Part shown: one piece after another, positions 35,722 through 43,880 of the stretch
How positions within the stretch are numbered: position 1 is the stretch's first letter
Layout: each line of letters opens with the position of its first letter
NCBI GenBank assembly: GCA_021848465.1
Contig: JAJZUP010000001.1
Location: 310,001 to 374,000 of the forward strand
Reading direction: 5' to 3'
Source of the DNA: Pseudomonadota bacterium
GTDB lineage: Bacteria > Pseudomonadota > Gammaproteobacteria > Burkholderiales > Gallionellaceae
Length of the DNA: 64,000 nucleotides
The notes under the pieces: generated by a model
Told to the model about the DNA's origin: nothing
The model's database searches: none
The model's input: only the letters and a program-made list of their open reading frames with translations
Program-made: the position numbers and the translations under genes

Positions 35722-37251
35722 TTACTGGTCGCCCAGAATGATTGCGTTGCTGACGAGTTGGTGGACACCGCCCACCACCTTGCGGTCAAAACCATAAATC
35801 GGCAGCACCTTGGTGAACTGCGCCTTGCAGATCGCACAGATGGTTGCCATGAAATTCACGCCGTGCTCCTGTTGCACCTGGTGCAGTGCCTCCATGCGCG
35901 GCAGCGCACCCTTGACGCGGATATCGATCAAGTCGTCGGTCAGCAAGCCGCCGCCGCCGCCGCAGCAGAAGGTCTGCTCGTGCGTCGTGCCTTCGCGCAT
36001 TTCGACAAAGTTGTTGGCGACGCTCCTGATGATGTTGCGCGGGATTTCGAATTGGCCGCCGGGCAGGTCGCCCATGCGTGAGCCGCGCGCCACGTTGCAG
36101 GAGTCGTGGAAGGTAATCACGTGCTTGTCGTTCAATGACTTGTTGAAGCGCAGGTTGCCCTGCTGGATGTGATCCCAGGTAAATTCGCAGATGTGGGTCG
36201 GCTGCTTGTAGCGGTGGTCGAGCTGTTTTTGCAGCATTTGTGCAAACTTGTCCACCTCTCCAGCGCCGTCGCCCACGCCGTTCAGCGTATTCCAGAAACT
36301 GTAGGCTACACGCCAGGCATGCCCGCACTCGCCGACTACGATGCGCTTCACGCCGAGTTCCAGCGCCGCCTCGCGGATGCGCAATGCGATCTTGCGCAAT
36401 TGCTCATAATTGCCGATGAACATGCCGAAGTTGCCCGCTTCGGAAGCGATCGACGACAGTGTCCAGCTGGTTCCGGTGGCATGGAATACCTTGGCATAGC
36501 CGATCAGGCTGTCGATGTGCGGTTCGGCGAAAAAGTCGGCGGAAGGTGTGATCAGCAAGACTTCCGCGCCCTTCACGTCGATCGGGAATTTCACATCGAT
36601 GCCGGTGGCATCCTTGACGTCCTCTTCCAGTCCTTCCAGCGTGTCTTCCAGCGCCGGGCCGGGCAGACCGAGGTTGTTGCCGATCTTGTGCACCTTGCCG
36701 ATGATCTCATTCGAGTATTTCTGGCCGTAACCGATGGAGTCGAGAATCTCGCGCGCCGCCATCGTCACTTCGGCAGTGTCAATGCCGTAAGGGCAGAATA
36801 CCGAGCAGCGGCGGCATTCGGAGCACTGGTTGTAATAGTTGTACCACTCGTCCAGCACTTCGCGCGTCAGGTCGCGCGCGCCGACCAGTTTAGGGAACAG
36901 CTTGCCGGGGAGGGTGAAGTAGCGGCGATAAACGCTGCGCATCAGATCCTGGCGCGCCACCGGCATGTTCTTCGGGTCTTGCGAACCGATGAAGTAATGA
37001 CACTTGTCGGTGCAAGCGCCGCAATGCACGCAGGCATCCATGTACACTCGGAGCGAGCGGTATTTCTGCAGCAATTCACCGAAACGGGCGATGGCCTTGT
37101 CATGCCAGTCTTCCACCAGTTGTCCGGGGAAGCCGATCGCCTCATTGATCTTTTCGCTGGCGACGAAAGGCCCTTTGCCTTCCATTGCGCCGGGCTTCAG
37201 CGCCGGGATGATGGGAATGACGCGATATGCGGGTGCGGTAATCTCGGCCAC
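35722..37251 (-). CDS. dsrK: DsrK, cytoplasmic iron-sulfur catalytic subunit
   Basis: HdrD-like subunit of DsrMKJOP that handles DsrC thiol chemistry. Two N-terminal 4Fe-4S motifs are CVHCGACTDKCHY and CSECRRCSVFCPYG. The C-terminal CCG-type sites include HDSCNVARGSRMG and FCCGGGGGLLTDD. I choose GTG at 37251 (VAEITAPAY) because GGAG lies eight bases upstream and it starts just after the dsrM stop. An ATG at 37284 would overlap dsrM by 31 bases. Confidence 0.95.
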   Translation of the reverse strand: MAEITAPAYRVIPIIPALKPGAMEGKGPFVASEKINEAIGFPGQLVEDWHDKAIARFGELLQKYRSLRVYMDACVHCGACTDKCHYFIGSQDPKNMPVARQDLMRSVYRRYFTLPGKLFPKLVGARDLTREVLDEWYNYYNQCSECRRCSVFCPYGIDTAEVTMAAREILDSIGYGQKYSNEIIGKVHKIGNNLGLPGPALEDTLEGLEEDVKDATGIDVKFPIDVKGAEVLLITPSADFFAEPHIDSLIGYAKVFHATGTSWTLSSIASEAGNFGMFIGNYEQLRKIALRIREAALELGVKRIVVGECGHAWRVAYSFWNTLNGVGDGAGEVDKFAQMLQKQLDHRYKQPTHICEFTWDHIQQGNLRFNKSLNDKHVITFHDSCNVARGSRMGDLPGGQFEIPRNIIRSVANNFVEMREGTTHEQTFCCGGGGGLLTDDLIDIRVKGALPRMEALHQVQQEHGVNFMATICAICKAQFTKVLPIYGFDRKVVGGVHQLVSNAIILGDQ

Positions 37252-37253
37252 GC

Positions 37254-37979
37254 TTATTTCTCCGATTCCAGCTTGGCGGCCCAAGCGCTCAAATGGCGCT
37301 GTTCGCGCGGGTTATCCGTTTGATTGCGGGTGGGCGAAAAAAAGACTCCTGGTGCGTGCAAGAGCTTGCTTATGGGGAAGATCACCAGGAGTGCCACAAC
37401 CGACAACAAATGCAAAACAAGTACCGTATCAGACGGCAGGGGCTGGAAACTGAAGGCCATCCAGCCCTGGAAGAAATTCTTGACGGCGATCACATCGGTG
37501 TGGGCCACAAACTTCATGGTCAGGCCGGATGCGGCGATGCCGATCAGCAACAGCAGGATCAAATGATCCGAGGGGGTGGAGATATAGCGGATACGCTCCA
37601 CGATCAAACGGCGCGCCCACAGGCCGCACAGGCCGGCAAGCATGGTCAGCCCGGCATACATGCCGAACGGCTGGATAGCCGCTACCCATCCCCATACGGG
37701 ATCGGTGAAATAACGCAGGTGGCGCAGCACGACCAATGCCATGCTGGCATGAAACAGCCAGCCCATCGACCAGATCCACAGGTTGGCCTTGAACAGGCTT
37801 TCGAAAAACACCACTTCGCGCGTCATGCGCAATACCACACCACTGGTGGTGGTCGGCGCGGGAGTGGTCGGAATCTTCAGCGGGGCCGGAGTCGCAGCAT
37901 AAGTGCGGATGCGCTGCAGCAACCCGACGACAAACAACAGGGTCGCAAGGTAAAACAGGATCGCAATCAAGGCACTCAT
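37254..37979 (-). CDS. dsrM: DsrM, haem b membrane subunit
   Basis: NarI-like cytochrome b subunit of DsrMKJOP. The 241 residues contain about five membrane helices. His pairs for haem b lie in MGWLFHASMALVVLRHLRYF and in LVLHLLSVVALLVIFPISKLLHAPG. MKFVAHTDV is also conserved in the family. It starts 25 bases after dsrC ends. Confidence 0.94.
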   Translation of the reverse strand: MSALIAILFYLATLLFVVGLLQRIRTYAATPAPLKIPTTPAPTTTSGVVLRMTREVVFFESLFKANLWIWSMGWLFHASMALVVLRHLRYFTDPVWGWVAAIQPFGMYAGLTMLAGLCGLWARRLIVERIRYISTPSDHLILLLLIGIAASGLTMKFVAHTDVIAVKNFFQGWMAFSFQPLPSDTVLVLHLLSVVALLVIFPISKLLHAPGVFFSPTRNQTDNPREQRHLSAWAAKLESEK

Positions 37980-38004
37980 CTTCGCTCCGGCTCGCTTTCA
38001 GGGA

Positions 38005-38340
38005 TTAAACGCAACCGGTTGGCTTGGGCAGACCGGCGATCTTGCATGCCTGCTTGCCGGGACCGTACGGGAACAGGCCGTACAGGTATTCGCTGTTGCC
38101 CTTGTCCGGCCCCAGCTTCTTGCCGATGGCCTTGGTCAGCACGCGCACGGCCGGAGCGATCTGGTATTCATCGAAATACTCGCGCAGGAAGTTGATCACT
38201 TCCCAGTGCTGGTCGGACATTTCGATGCTTTCGGTCTTGGCGATGTAATTCGCCACGTCGGTGTTCCAGTCGGTCAGGTTAATCAGGTAACCTTCTTCAT
38301 CTGTTTCGTAGCTCTTGCCACCTACTTCGATGTTTGCCAT
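38005..38340 (-). CDS. dsrC: DsrC, sulfur-carrier substrate of DsrAB
   Basis: Small sulfur-transfer protein that carries the trisulfide intermediate between DsrEFH, DsrAB and DsrK. The start at 38340 (MANIEVGGKSYETDEEGYL) gives 111 residues. The C-terminal arm ACKIAGLPKPTGCV holds both conserved Cys, eleven positions apart, with the penultimate Cys in place. Compare the cysteine-less paralogue at 42950. Confidence 0.97.
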   Translation of the reverse strand: MANIEVGGKSYETDEEGYLINLTDWNTDVANYIAKTESIEMSDQHWEVINFLREYFDEYQIAPAVRVLTKAIGKKLGPDKGNSEYLYGLFPYGPGKQACKIAGLPKPTGCV

Positions 38341-38368
38341 CTCGATTCTCCTTATTGTCTGTTGCTGA

Positions 38369-38665
38369 TTAAAGCCAGGATTGGCAATTTTTGTTGCTCG
38401 CGGCCAGATCCACGAATCCGCCGTGATCCACTGCTGTGACGCCGTCCATGAGCTTGTCGCCCATGCCGCGCGCCTCCAGGTCGGGCTGCAAAGCATACAC
38501 CTTGAAGCGTCCCATGGCCGCACGCAGCTTGCTCTCAAAGGCGTTGCCCGCAGTCGCCGCATAAACAGCATCTTCGATCAGCAGGATGTCGCCGCCGACG
38601 GCTGTGTTCATGCAGCTTTCCAGTGTGCTGCTGCTCAGGGGTGATTTATTGACGATATGCAACAT
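38369..38665 (-). CDS. dsrH: DsrH, sulfurtransferase complex subunit (TusB family)
   Basis: Subunit of the hexameric DsrEFH persulfide carrier. MLHIVNKSPLSSSTLESCM at the start and GDILLIEDAVYAA match DsrH/TusB. Cys18 is in the position of the conserved DsrH cysteine. 98 residues. It lies 16 bases after dsrF. Confidence 0.94.
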   Translation of the reverse strand: MLHIVNKSPLSSSTLESCMNTAVGGDILLIEDAVYAATAGNAFESKLRAAMGRFKVYALQPDLEARGMGDKLMDGVTAVDHGGFVDLAASNKNCQSWL

Positions 38666-38681
38666 GTGATCTGCTCCCCTT

Positions 38682-39047
38682 TCAGAAACTCAGCACAACG
38701 TCTTGTTCGTCCATCAGCTTGCCCATTTCGGCGCGGCTGACGACGGAGACGTCCACGATCAGGTCTTCAGCACTCAGGCCGCGGGCCTCCAGTGCTTCCT
38801 TTTCCACATACAGCTTGTTGATGTCGTAGTCTTCCAGGGCGCGGTAGGTCGGCGAGAAATTCTTGATCTCGATGCCCTTGGTCTGCTGCCCTTTCTTCAA
38901 CTGGTATACGCCATCGTCGAGGAAGGCCAGCGAAACGTCCTGGTCGAATGCCGCCGTGATCAACACCACTTCCAGCGATTCCAACGCGTAGATCGTGCCG
39001 TAAGGCGCCTTGCGGTTCACGAACATGAATTTTTTCACATCACTCAT
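38682..39047 (-). CDS. dsrF: DsrF, sulfurtransferase complex subunit (TusC family)
   Basis: Middle subunit of DsrEFH. The start at 39047 (MSDVKKFMFVNRKAPYGTIYALESLEVVL) gives 121 residues. The RKAPYG segment and AFDQDVSLAFLDDGVYQL are family hallmarks. It contains no Cys, as known for DsrF. It lies 10 bases after dsrE. Confidence 0.95.
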   Translation of the reverse strand: MSDVKKFMFVNRKAPYGTIYALESLEVVLITAAFDQDVSLAFLDDGVYQLKKGQQTKGIEIKNFSPTYRALEDYDINKLYVEKEALEARGLSAEDLIVDVSVVSRAEMGKLMDEQDVVLSF

Positions 39048-39057
39048 TTCGCTCTCC

Positions 39058-39417
39058 TCAATCGCCAAAAGTGACCAGGCGGTCGCACTTGGTACCGGCC
39101 TCGACCAGCTGTCCCAGCCCGGAAATGCGGAAGCCCTGTGCCAGGTTTTCTTCCTTGATGCCGCGGCGCAGGGCAGCGGCAACGCATACCACCAGGTCGA
39201 TCTTGTGCTCTTCCGCCAGCTTGGCCCAACGGTTGACGATGTGACGGTCATCCTGGGGCGGCTCGGTCAGCTTGGACGCGTTGTTCACGCCGTCATGGTA
39301 GAAGAACACGCGCCATACCTCGTGCCCCTTGGCAAGGGCGGCCTTGGCAAACAGGTAGGCGGAATCGCTTGCCTGATGCTGGTAAGGCCCTTCGTTTACG
39401 ACAATACCGAATTTCAT
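39058..39417 (-). CDS. dsrE: DsrE, sulfurtransferase complex subunit (TusD family)
   Basis: Catalytic sulfur-carrying subunit of DsrEFH. The start is ATG at 39417 (MKFGIVVNEGPYQHQASDSAYLFA) with AGAGGA upstream, in preference to TTG two codons earlier. The active Cys is in DLVVCVAAALRRG. 119 residues. It follows dsrB by 13 bases. Confidence 0.95.
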   Translation of the reverse strand: MKFGIVVNEGPYQHQASDSAYLFAKAALAKGHEVWRVFFYHDGVNNASKLTEPPQDDRHIVNRWAKLAEEHKIDLVVCVAAALRRGIKEENLAQGFRISGLGQLVEAGTKCDRLVTFGD

Positions 39418-39430
39418 AAGCAATCCTCTA

Positions 39431-40525
39431 TCAGAAACGGATGTGCGCAGAGGCGTTCAGGTTGTAACGGGAACCGCGCCAGTCGTCGATCAGGTACTTG
39501 GTGAACGGCAGCCCGGTCTTCTCGAAGAAACGCGGCCAGCCGATGCGGTCGATCCAGTCGGCCATACGCTCCCAGGGACGTGCATCAGCCTTGTACACCG
39601 CCAGGATGTTCTTCACCACGGCAGAAACTTCGGGCCAGCGCGGTGCATTGTTGGGCAGGCCTGCTGCAACCATCTTCATGAAGGTCGGCTTGCCGCGCGC
39701 GTTGGAGTTCTTGCCGCCAACCCAGATCGCCAGCTTGGAATTGACCGGGTCGTTGATCTGCATCGGTGGGCAGGGAGGGTAGCAGGCACCGCAGCACATA
39801 CACTTGGATTCATCGATTTCCAGTGAGGGCTTGCCGTTCACCATCGCAGGACGGATCGCGGCGACCGGGCAACGTGCCACCACAGCCGGGCGTTCGCACA
39901 CGTTGGCGACCAGGTCGTGGTTGATCACTGGCGGCTTGGTGTGCTGCACGATGATTGCGAGGTCGGCCTGGCCGCCGCAGTTGATTTCGCAGCAGGAGGT
40001 CGAAATGTGCACGCGGTTCGGCATTTCTTCGCGCTTGAACTCGTCATACAGTTCGTCCATCAGCGCCTTCACCACGCCGGAAGCGTCGGTGCCGGGAATG
40101 TCGCAGTGCAGCCAGCCCTGGGTATGGGCGATCATGGTGACCGAGTTGCCGGTGCCGCCAACGGGGAAGCCGTTCTTTTCCAGTTCGGCGATCAGCGGGG
40201 CCACCTTCTTTTCATCCGACACCATGAATTCGATGTTGGAGCGGATCGTGAAACGTACGCGGCCTTCGGCAAACTTGTCGGCGATGTCGCACAGCTTGCG
40301 GATGGTATGAACATCCATCTGGCGCTGGGTGCCGGCACGTACGGACCAGACCTGGTCGCCACTGTAAGCGACGTGGTGCAGAACGCCTGGACGCGGACGA
40401 TCATGGTATTTCCAGTTGCCGTAGTTCTTGGCCAGTACCGGATGCAGATAATTCTTGTTATCTGGTACGCCGGTCTCCTTCGGTTTGCGCTTTTGCGCGG
40501 GTGCGGCTTGAACAGCTTGATTCAT
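39431..40525 (-). CDS. dsrB: Reverse-type dissimilatory sulfite reductase beta subunit
   Basis: Forms the alpha2-beta2 enzyme that oxidises sulfur bound to DsrC to sulfite. The siroheme/4Fe-4S ligands lie in STSCCEINCGGQADLA and the later ferredoxin domain has CMCCGACYPPCPPM. 364 residues. The operon also has dsrL and dsrEFH, which marks the oxidative direction. It starts 11 bases after dsrA. Confidence 0.98.
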   Translation of the reverse strand: MNQAVQAAPAQKRKPKETGVPDNKNYLHPVLAKNYGNWKYHDRPRPGVLHHVAYSGDQVWSVRAGTQRQMDVHTIRKLCDIADKFAEGRVRFTIRSNIEFMVSDEKKVAPLIAELEKNGFPVGGTGNSVTMIAHTQGWLHCDIPGTDASGVVKALMDELYDEFKREEMPNRVHISTSCCEINCGGQADLAIIVQHTKPPVINHDLVANVCERPAVVARCPVAAIRPAMVNGKPSLEIDESKCMCCGACYPPCPPMQINDPVNSKLAIWVGGKNSNARGKPTFMKMVAAGLPNNAPRWPEVSAVVKNILAVYKADARPWERMADWIDRIGWPRFFEKTGLPFTKYLIDDWRGSRYNLNASAHIRF

Positions 40526-40536
40526 CTTGGTTCTCC

Positions 40537-41832
40537 TCAGGCAGCTTGTTTCTTGGCGTTGATCTTGGCCACTTCATCATCCCAGCCGTCGGTGCGGACA
40601 TAAGGATTCATACGTGGCGAGTTCACCATGGCTGGATCGACATTCAGCTCCATGGCTTCCAGGAAGGTAGCCAGGCCGATACGCTCGATCATTTCGCCGG
40701 TACGCTCGTGTTCCAGCGCGTTTTCGGCAAAGAAGTCGATGGTGCGCTGGGCAAAGTCCACCAGCCATTCGACATCTTCATCGCTTTCCAGCTTGATGAA
40801 GGGCAGGATCACGGTGCCCATCAGGCCGCCGATCTTCAGGTGGCTCTTGCCGCCGACCAGCACGGTTGCGCCCTTGTCCTTGCCCGGAGACAGCGCGCCG
40901 GTCATCACGTTGATGCAGTGCATGCAGCGCACGCAGTCCTTGTTGTCGACTTCCAGTGCCTGCTTGCCGTCCAGCGCCACAGCGGAAATGTGCGCATCCT
41001 TGCGAACTGCGCTGACGTCCTTGATCTGGATGGCCTTGGTCGGGCAGCGTGCCACGACATCGTTCACCAGTTCGTTCATGCCGTGCTTGGCGAACCACTT
41101 CTTGCCCAGTTCGTCGTCGGTGCGGATGTTGTCGCGCCAAGTGCCGATGATGGACATGTCGGAACGCTGGATCGAGTTCATGCAGTCGTTCGGACAGCCG
41201 GAGAACTTGAACTTGAACTTGTACGGCAACGACGGACGGTGGATGTCGTCCAGGAAGTTGTTCAATACGGCGCGATGCACCTTGGCTTCGTTGTAGCAGG
41301 ATTGCTCGCAGCGTGCAGCGCCCACACAGGACATCGCGGTACGCACGGCCGGGCCGGCACCGCCGAGGTCGAAGCCCATTTCATTGAATTCGTCGAAGGC
41401 TTTCTGCACGTTGTCCGTGGTTGCGCCCTGGAACATGATGTCTCCGGACTGGCCGTGCAAAGCGATCAGACCCGAACCGTGCTGTTCCCAGATGTCGCAG
41501 AACTTGCGCAGGGTGTCGGTATCGTAGTGCATGCCGGGGGGGGGCATCACGCGCAGGGTGTGGAATTCGGCCGCATCCTTGAACTTCGGTGTGCCGTCTT
41601 CGTTCTTCAACTCGGTGAAGCGCGGGATCACGCCGCCGCCATAGCCGAATACGCCGACGGTGCCGCCCTTCCAGTAGCCCTTGCGGGTCTTGTAGGACTC
41701 TTCCAGTTGCCCCAGCAGGTCAACCACGTAATCTTTGTCTTTGGCCAGCGCCTTCAGGCCGGTTACAAAACTGGGCCATGGGCCGGACTCGAGTTCATCG
41801 AGGTTAGGTGTGTTATGCAGCTTTTTTGCCAT
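40537..41832 (-). CDS. dsrA: Reverse-type dissimilatory sulfite reductase alpha subunit
   Basis: Catalytic partner of DsrB. Family segments: ESGPWPSFVTGLK near the N-terminus, SCVGAARCEQSCYNEAK and KFSGCPNDCMNSIQRSD carrying the siroheme/cluster Cys, and the ferredoxin domain CVRCMHCINVM. 431 residues. AAGGA lies just before the ATG. It opens the long dsrABEFHCMKLJOPN operon, and paired inverted heptamers lie about 158 and 180 bases upstream. Confidence 0.98.
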   Translation of the reverse strand: MAKKLHNTPNLDELESGPWPSFVTGLKALAKDKDYVVDLLGQLEESYKTRKGYWKGGTVGVFGYGGGVIPRFTELKNEDGTPKFKDAAEFHTLRVMPPPGMHYDTDTLRKFCDIWEQHGSGLIALHGQSGDIMFQGATTDNVQKAFDEFNEMGFDLGGAGPAVRTAMSCVGAARCEQSCYNEAKVHRAVLNNFLDDIHRPSLPYKFKFKFSGCPNDCMNSIQRSDMSIIGTWRDNIRTDDELGKKWFAKHGMNELVNDVVARCPTKAIQIKDVSAVRKDAHISAVALDGKQALEVDNKDCVRCMHCINVMTGALSPGKDKGATVLVGGKSHLKIGGLMGTVILPFIKLESDEDVEWLVDFAQRTIDFFAENALEHERTGEMIERIGLATFLEAMELNVDPAMVNSPRMNPYVRTDGWDDEVAKINAKKQAA

Positions 41833-41982
41833 TGTTCGTTCCTTTCAGTCGCAATGCTTCTGGCTTCGGTTCTGTGCCCGGCGAGGGCGGGAATTGCTTC
41901 GGATACGGCCGGGTTCGGAGCAGCAATTGACCCAGCTTCGTTATGGGAAGCGATAGTACGGGGCAACCAGCGGCCCGACCAT

Positions 41983-42020
41983 CACCCGTAGCGGCTATTT
42001 TTTATAACCCTAATGGGTGG
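41983..42020. promoter_or_regulatory. Paired 7-2-7 inverted heptamers between dsrA and the divergent cluster
   Basis: Site one CACCCGT-AG-CGGCTAT (41983-41998) is degenerate. Site two TAACCCT-AA-TGGGTGG (42005-42020) is better. Their centres are 22 bases apart. The form resembles E. coli NarL 7-2-7 boxes (TACYYMT heptamers). They lie about 158/180 bases before dsrA and 93/115 before the plus-strand gene at 42106. Confidence 0.55.
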
Positions 42021-42105
42021 GGTCTGGCTGGTCACCAGTAGTATTCAAAGCGACCCGAATTGGAGATAGACTTCAGCGCGTTTTAAACATAATTTATGAG
42101 CGAGC

Positions 42106-42330
42106 ATGGCTGAGACCGTCGATTTGGCAAATTTCAAGGTTCCTCTGGGTGCGCAGGAAATCCTGTTGCAGCAGATCGATCATGCGGAAGGCGGCATGAG
42201 CCTGATGCGCATCCGCATCCGCGAAGGTAAGCGCTTCACCATTTTTGATATTGATCCCGGCACTGCGCGGCAGTGGGCGCAGGCCATGCAGGCATGGGCC
42301 GATGGGCAGGGGAACGGATCGCATGAGTAA
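42106..42330 (+). CDS. Small conserved protein (DUF6967-like)
   Basis: A 74-residue protein. The sequence MAETVDLANFKVPLGAQEILLQQI, then GGMSLMRIRIREGKRFTIFDIDP and QWAQAMQAWA, looks like a compact alpha/beta domain that I believe belongs to a small DUF6967-type family, with modest certainty. It opens the divergent cluster opposite dsrA and overlaps the Cas6-like gene by 8 bases. Function is unknown; the context suggests sulfur metabolism. Confidence 0.65.
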   Translation: MAETVDLANFKVPLGAQEILLQQIDHAEGGMSLMRIRIREGKRFTIFDIDPGTARQWAQAMQAWADGQGNGSHE

Positions 42331-42922
42331 TGCGATCGCGATGGTGGATGCGGTCTTCGATGTAAGCGGGGAATTACTTCCCGCAGATTACCCCTATATT
42401 CTGTGGCAGGCGCTGGTTGCCAGGGCGCCCGAACTGGCAGTGGATGACACAGTCGGGTTGTTGCCGCTGCGGACGGCGGTAACTGAGGGTGGGGTGCTGT
42501 TGCCGAAGCGAGCCAAGCTGACGTTGCGCCTGCCGCAATGCCTGTTTGCGTATGCGCAGGCCTTGTCCGGTTTGCAGCTTGAAGTTGCAGGTCATGCACT
42601 GCAGCTTGGCCAGCTCCGGCAGCGCCAGATCCAGCCTTACCCGACGCTGCATGCCCACCTGGTGGTCGCAGACGCTGATGAGGTGGGGTTCCTGAGCGAT
42701 GTTGCGGTTTTGCTGGAGCGACTGGAAGTTGAAGGGAAGCTGATTTGCGGCATGCGCAATGCCTTGCGTTGTGCAGACCGCACGATACAGGGCTATAGCC
42801 TGGTGATACATGATTTGAAACCTGAAGCCTCATTGCGCCTGCAATATGCAGGGCTTGGGGCGGACAGGAATTATGGATGCGGTGTTTTTGTGCCCTACAA
42901 GGCCATCACCGACTTGGACTAG
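42323..42922 (+). CDS. Solitary Cas6-like RAMP protein (Cas6/Cmx6 type)
   Basis: A 199-residue protein with the pattern of the Cmx6 subgroup of Cas6. The middle reads LTLRLPQCLFAYAQALSGLQLEVAG and LQLGQLRQRQIQPYPTLHAHLV, and the C-terminus has a Gly-rich loop, GLGADRNYGCGVFVP. In Cas6 proteins this loop contacts RNA. No CRISPR array and no other cas gene are visible anywhere in the window. It is tightly packed with a sulfur-related cluster, so a non-CRISPR role, perhaps RNA binding or cleavage, is possible. The start at 42323 overlaps the upstream gene. Confidence 0.7.
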   Translation: MSNAIAMVDAVFDVSGELLPADYPYILWQALVARAPELAVDDTVGLLPLRTAVTEGGVLLPKRAKLTLRLPQCLFAYAQALSGLQLEVAGHALQLGQLRQRQIQPYPTLHAHLVVADADEVGFLSDVAVLLERLEVEGKLICGMRNALRCADRTIQGYSLVIHDLKPEASLRLQYAGLGADRNYGCGVFVPYKAITDLD

Positions 42923-42949
42923 GGTGTGTTTTTATAATCAGGAGGAAAT

Positions 42950-43279
42950 ATGGGATACATCGTTGCAGGCAATGAACTTGAAACTGATGCGGAAGGCTAC
43001 TTGCTGGAGCCGGATTATAGCGAGGAGGTGGTGAGCGTGATCGCTGCCGCTGAGGGGATTGAACTGACGCCCAAGCATTGGGAAGTCATCAACTATATGC
43101 GTGAGGAGTACAAGGAAAACGGCCACACCCCTAATTTTCGCAACATGCTGAAAGGGGTGAATGAATTCTGGCCGGAAGCCGATAGCAAGGCCTTGTATGA
43201 CCTGTTCCCGGTCGGACCGGCCAAACAGGCTGCGAAGGTTGCCGGTTTGCCCCAGCCCATCGGCAAGGGCGGCTATTAA
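42950..43279 (+). CDS. DsrC/TusE paralogue lacking both C-terminal cysteines (RspA-like)
   Basis: A 109-residue DsrC-fold protein. It keeps EGYLLEPDYSEEVVSVIAAAEG, the helix segment LTPKHWEVINYMREEY and the LYDLFPVGPAKQAAKVAGLPQPIG arm. Where true DsrC has the two reactive Cys, this protein has Ala (KQAAK) and Lys/Gly (IGKGGY). It therefore cannot carry persulfide. Cysteine-less DsrC relatives have been proposed as regulatory RspA-type proteins. AGGAGG lies before the ATG. It is coupled to the next gene by overlapping stop and start. Confidence 0.9.
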   Translation: MGYIVAGNELETDAEGYLLEPDYSEEVVSVIAAAEGIELTPKHWEVINYMREEYKENGHTPNFRNMLKGVNEFWPEADSKALYDLFPVGPAKQAAKVAGLPQPIGKGGY

Positions 43280-43875
43280 TGCGCATCAAGAGCACCTGGT
43301 TCAAGGAAGGCCGCGAGCACACCCCGGAGGAATTGGCCGGGGCGATTGCCTTCAATGTGTATCGCATTGCGGATAACGCGCTGAAACATACGCGCAAGGC
43401 CGATTTTGCCATTGCGGTCGGCCCGCAATACTTTGCCTTCCTGGACGAGTTTCTGGTATTCCTGATCCAGGTGGCGGATCGCATCGCGTTCCGGCGCATG
43501 TCCGGCGAGCAGCGTTATGCTTTTACCTCCGCGCTGGCAAACCATGTGGCGGGCACGCATGCCGAGAATGAAAGTCGCTTGCTGGGCAAGGAGCAGGGGG
43601 CATGCAAGCAGCGTTTTATCGATTTGTTGAACCAGCGCGCGGCTGAATACGCCGAATTCGGCTACGACGAGCAAGGGCCGGACTTCTCCTTCATGCGTTA
43701 CCTCGGTTATTGCATGGACCAAGTAATGGATGAAAAGGACAACGGCTGGATTATCGACCAGATGATGAGCATTGCCGCCCCCGAGGCGGTGGAGTTCCTC
43801 GAGAAGGCCTTCCGCAACCTGATGGAGACGGAGCCCCGTCCGGCGCGACGCCGGGCTGTGACCAGCGGTGACTGA
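43279..43875 (+). CDS. Conserved helical protein of unknown function
   Basis: A 198-residue, mainly helical protein with no signal peptide or membrane segment. Distinct parts are FVYR-like AIAFNVYRIADNALKHTRKADFA, FLDEFLVFLIQVADRI and the FSFMRYLGYCMDQVMDEKDNGWIIDQMM region. It starts at the last base of the cysteine-less dsrC gene stop and is followed 5 bases later by the TauD-like gene. I do not recognise the family. Its neighbours suggest a role in the same sulfur-linked system. Confidence 0.65.
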   Translation: MRIKSTWFKEGREHTPEELAGAIAFNVYRIADNALKHTRKADFAIAVGPQYFAFLDEFLVFLIQVADRIAFRRMSGEQRYAFTSALANHVAGTHAENESRLLGKEQGACKQRFIDLLNQRAAEYAEFGYDEQGPDFSFMRYLGYCMDQVMDEKDNGWIIDQMMSIAAPEAVEFLEKAFRNLMETEPRPARRRAVTSGD

Positions 43876-43880
43876 CAAGC

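Noticed and set aside
37251-37284. ATG at 37284 as the dsrK start
   Set aside because: It would overlap dsrM by 31 bases and lacks a ribosome site, whereas GTG at 37251 has GGAG at good spacing.
42323-42922. A CRISPR-Cas locus suggested by the Cas6-like gene
   Set aside because: No repeat-spacer array and no other cas gene are present nearby or elsewhere in the window; the gene is embedded in a sulfur cluster.
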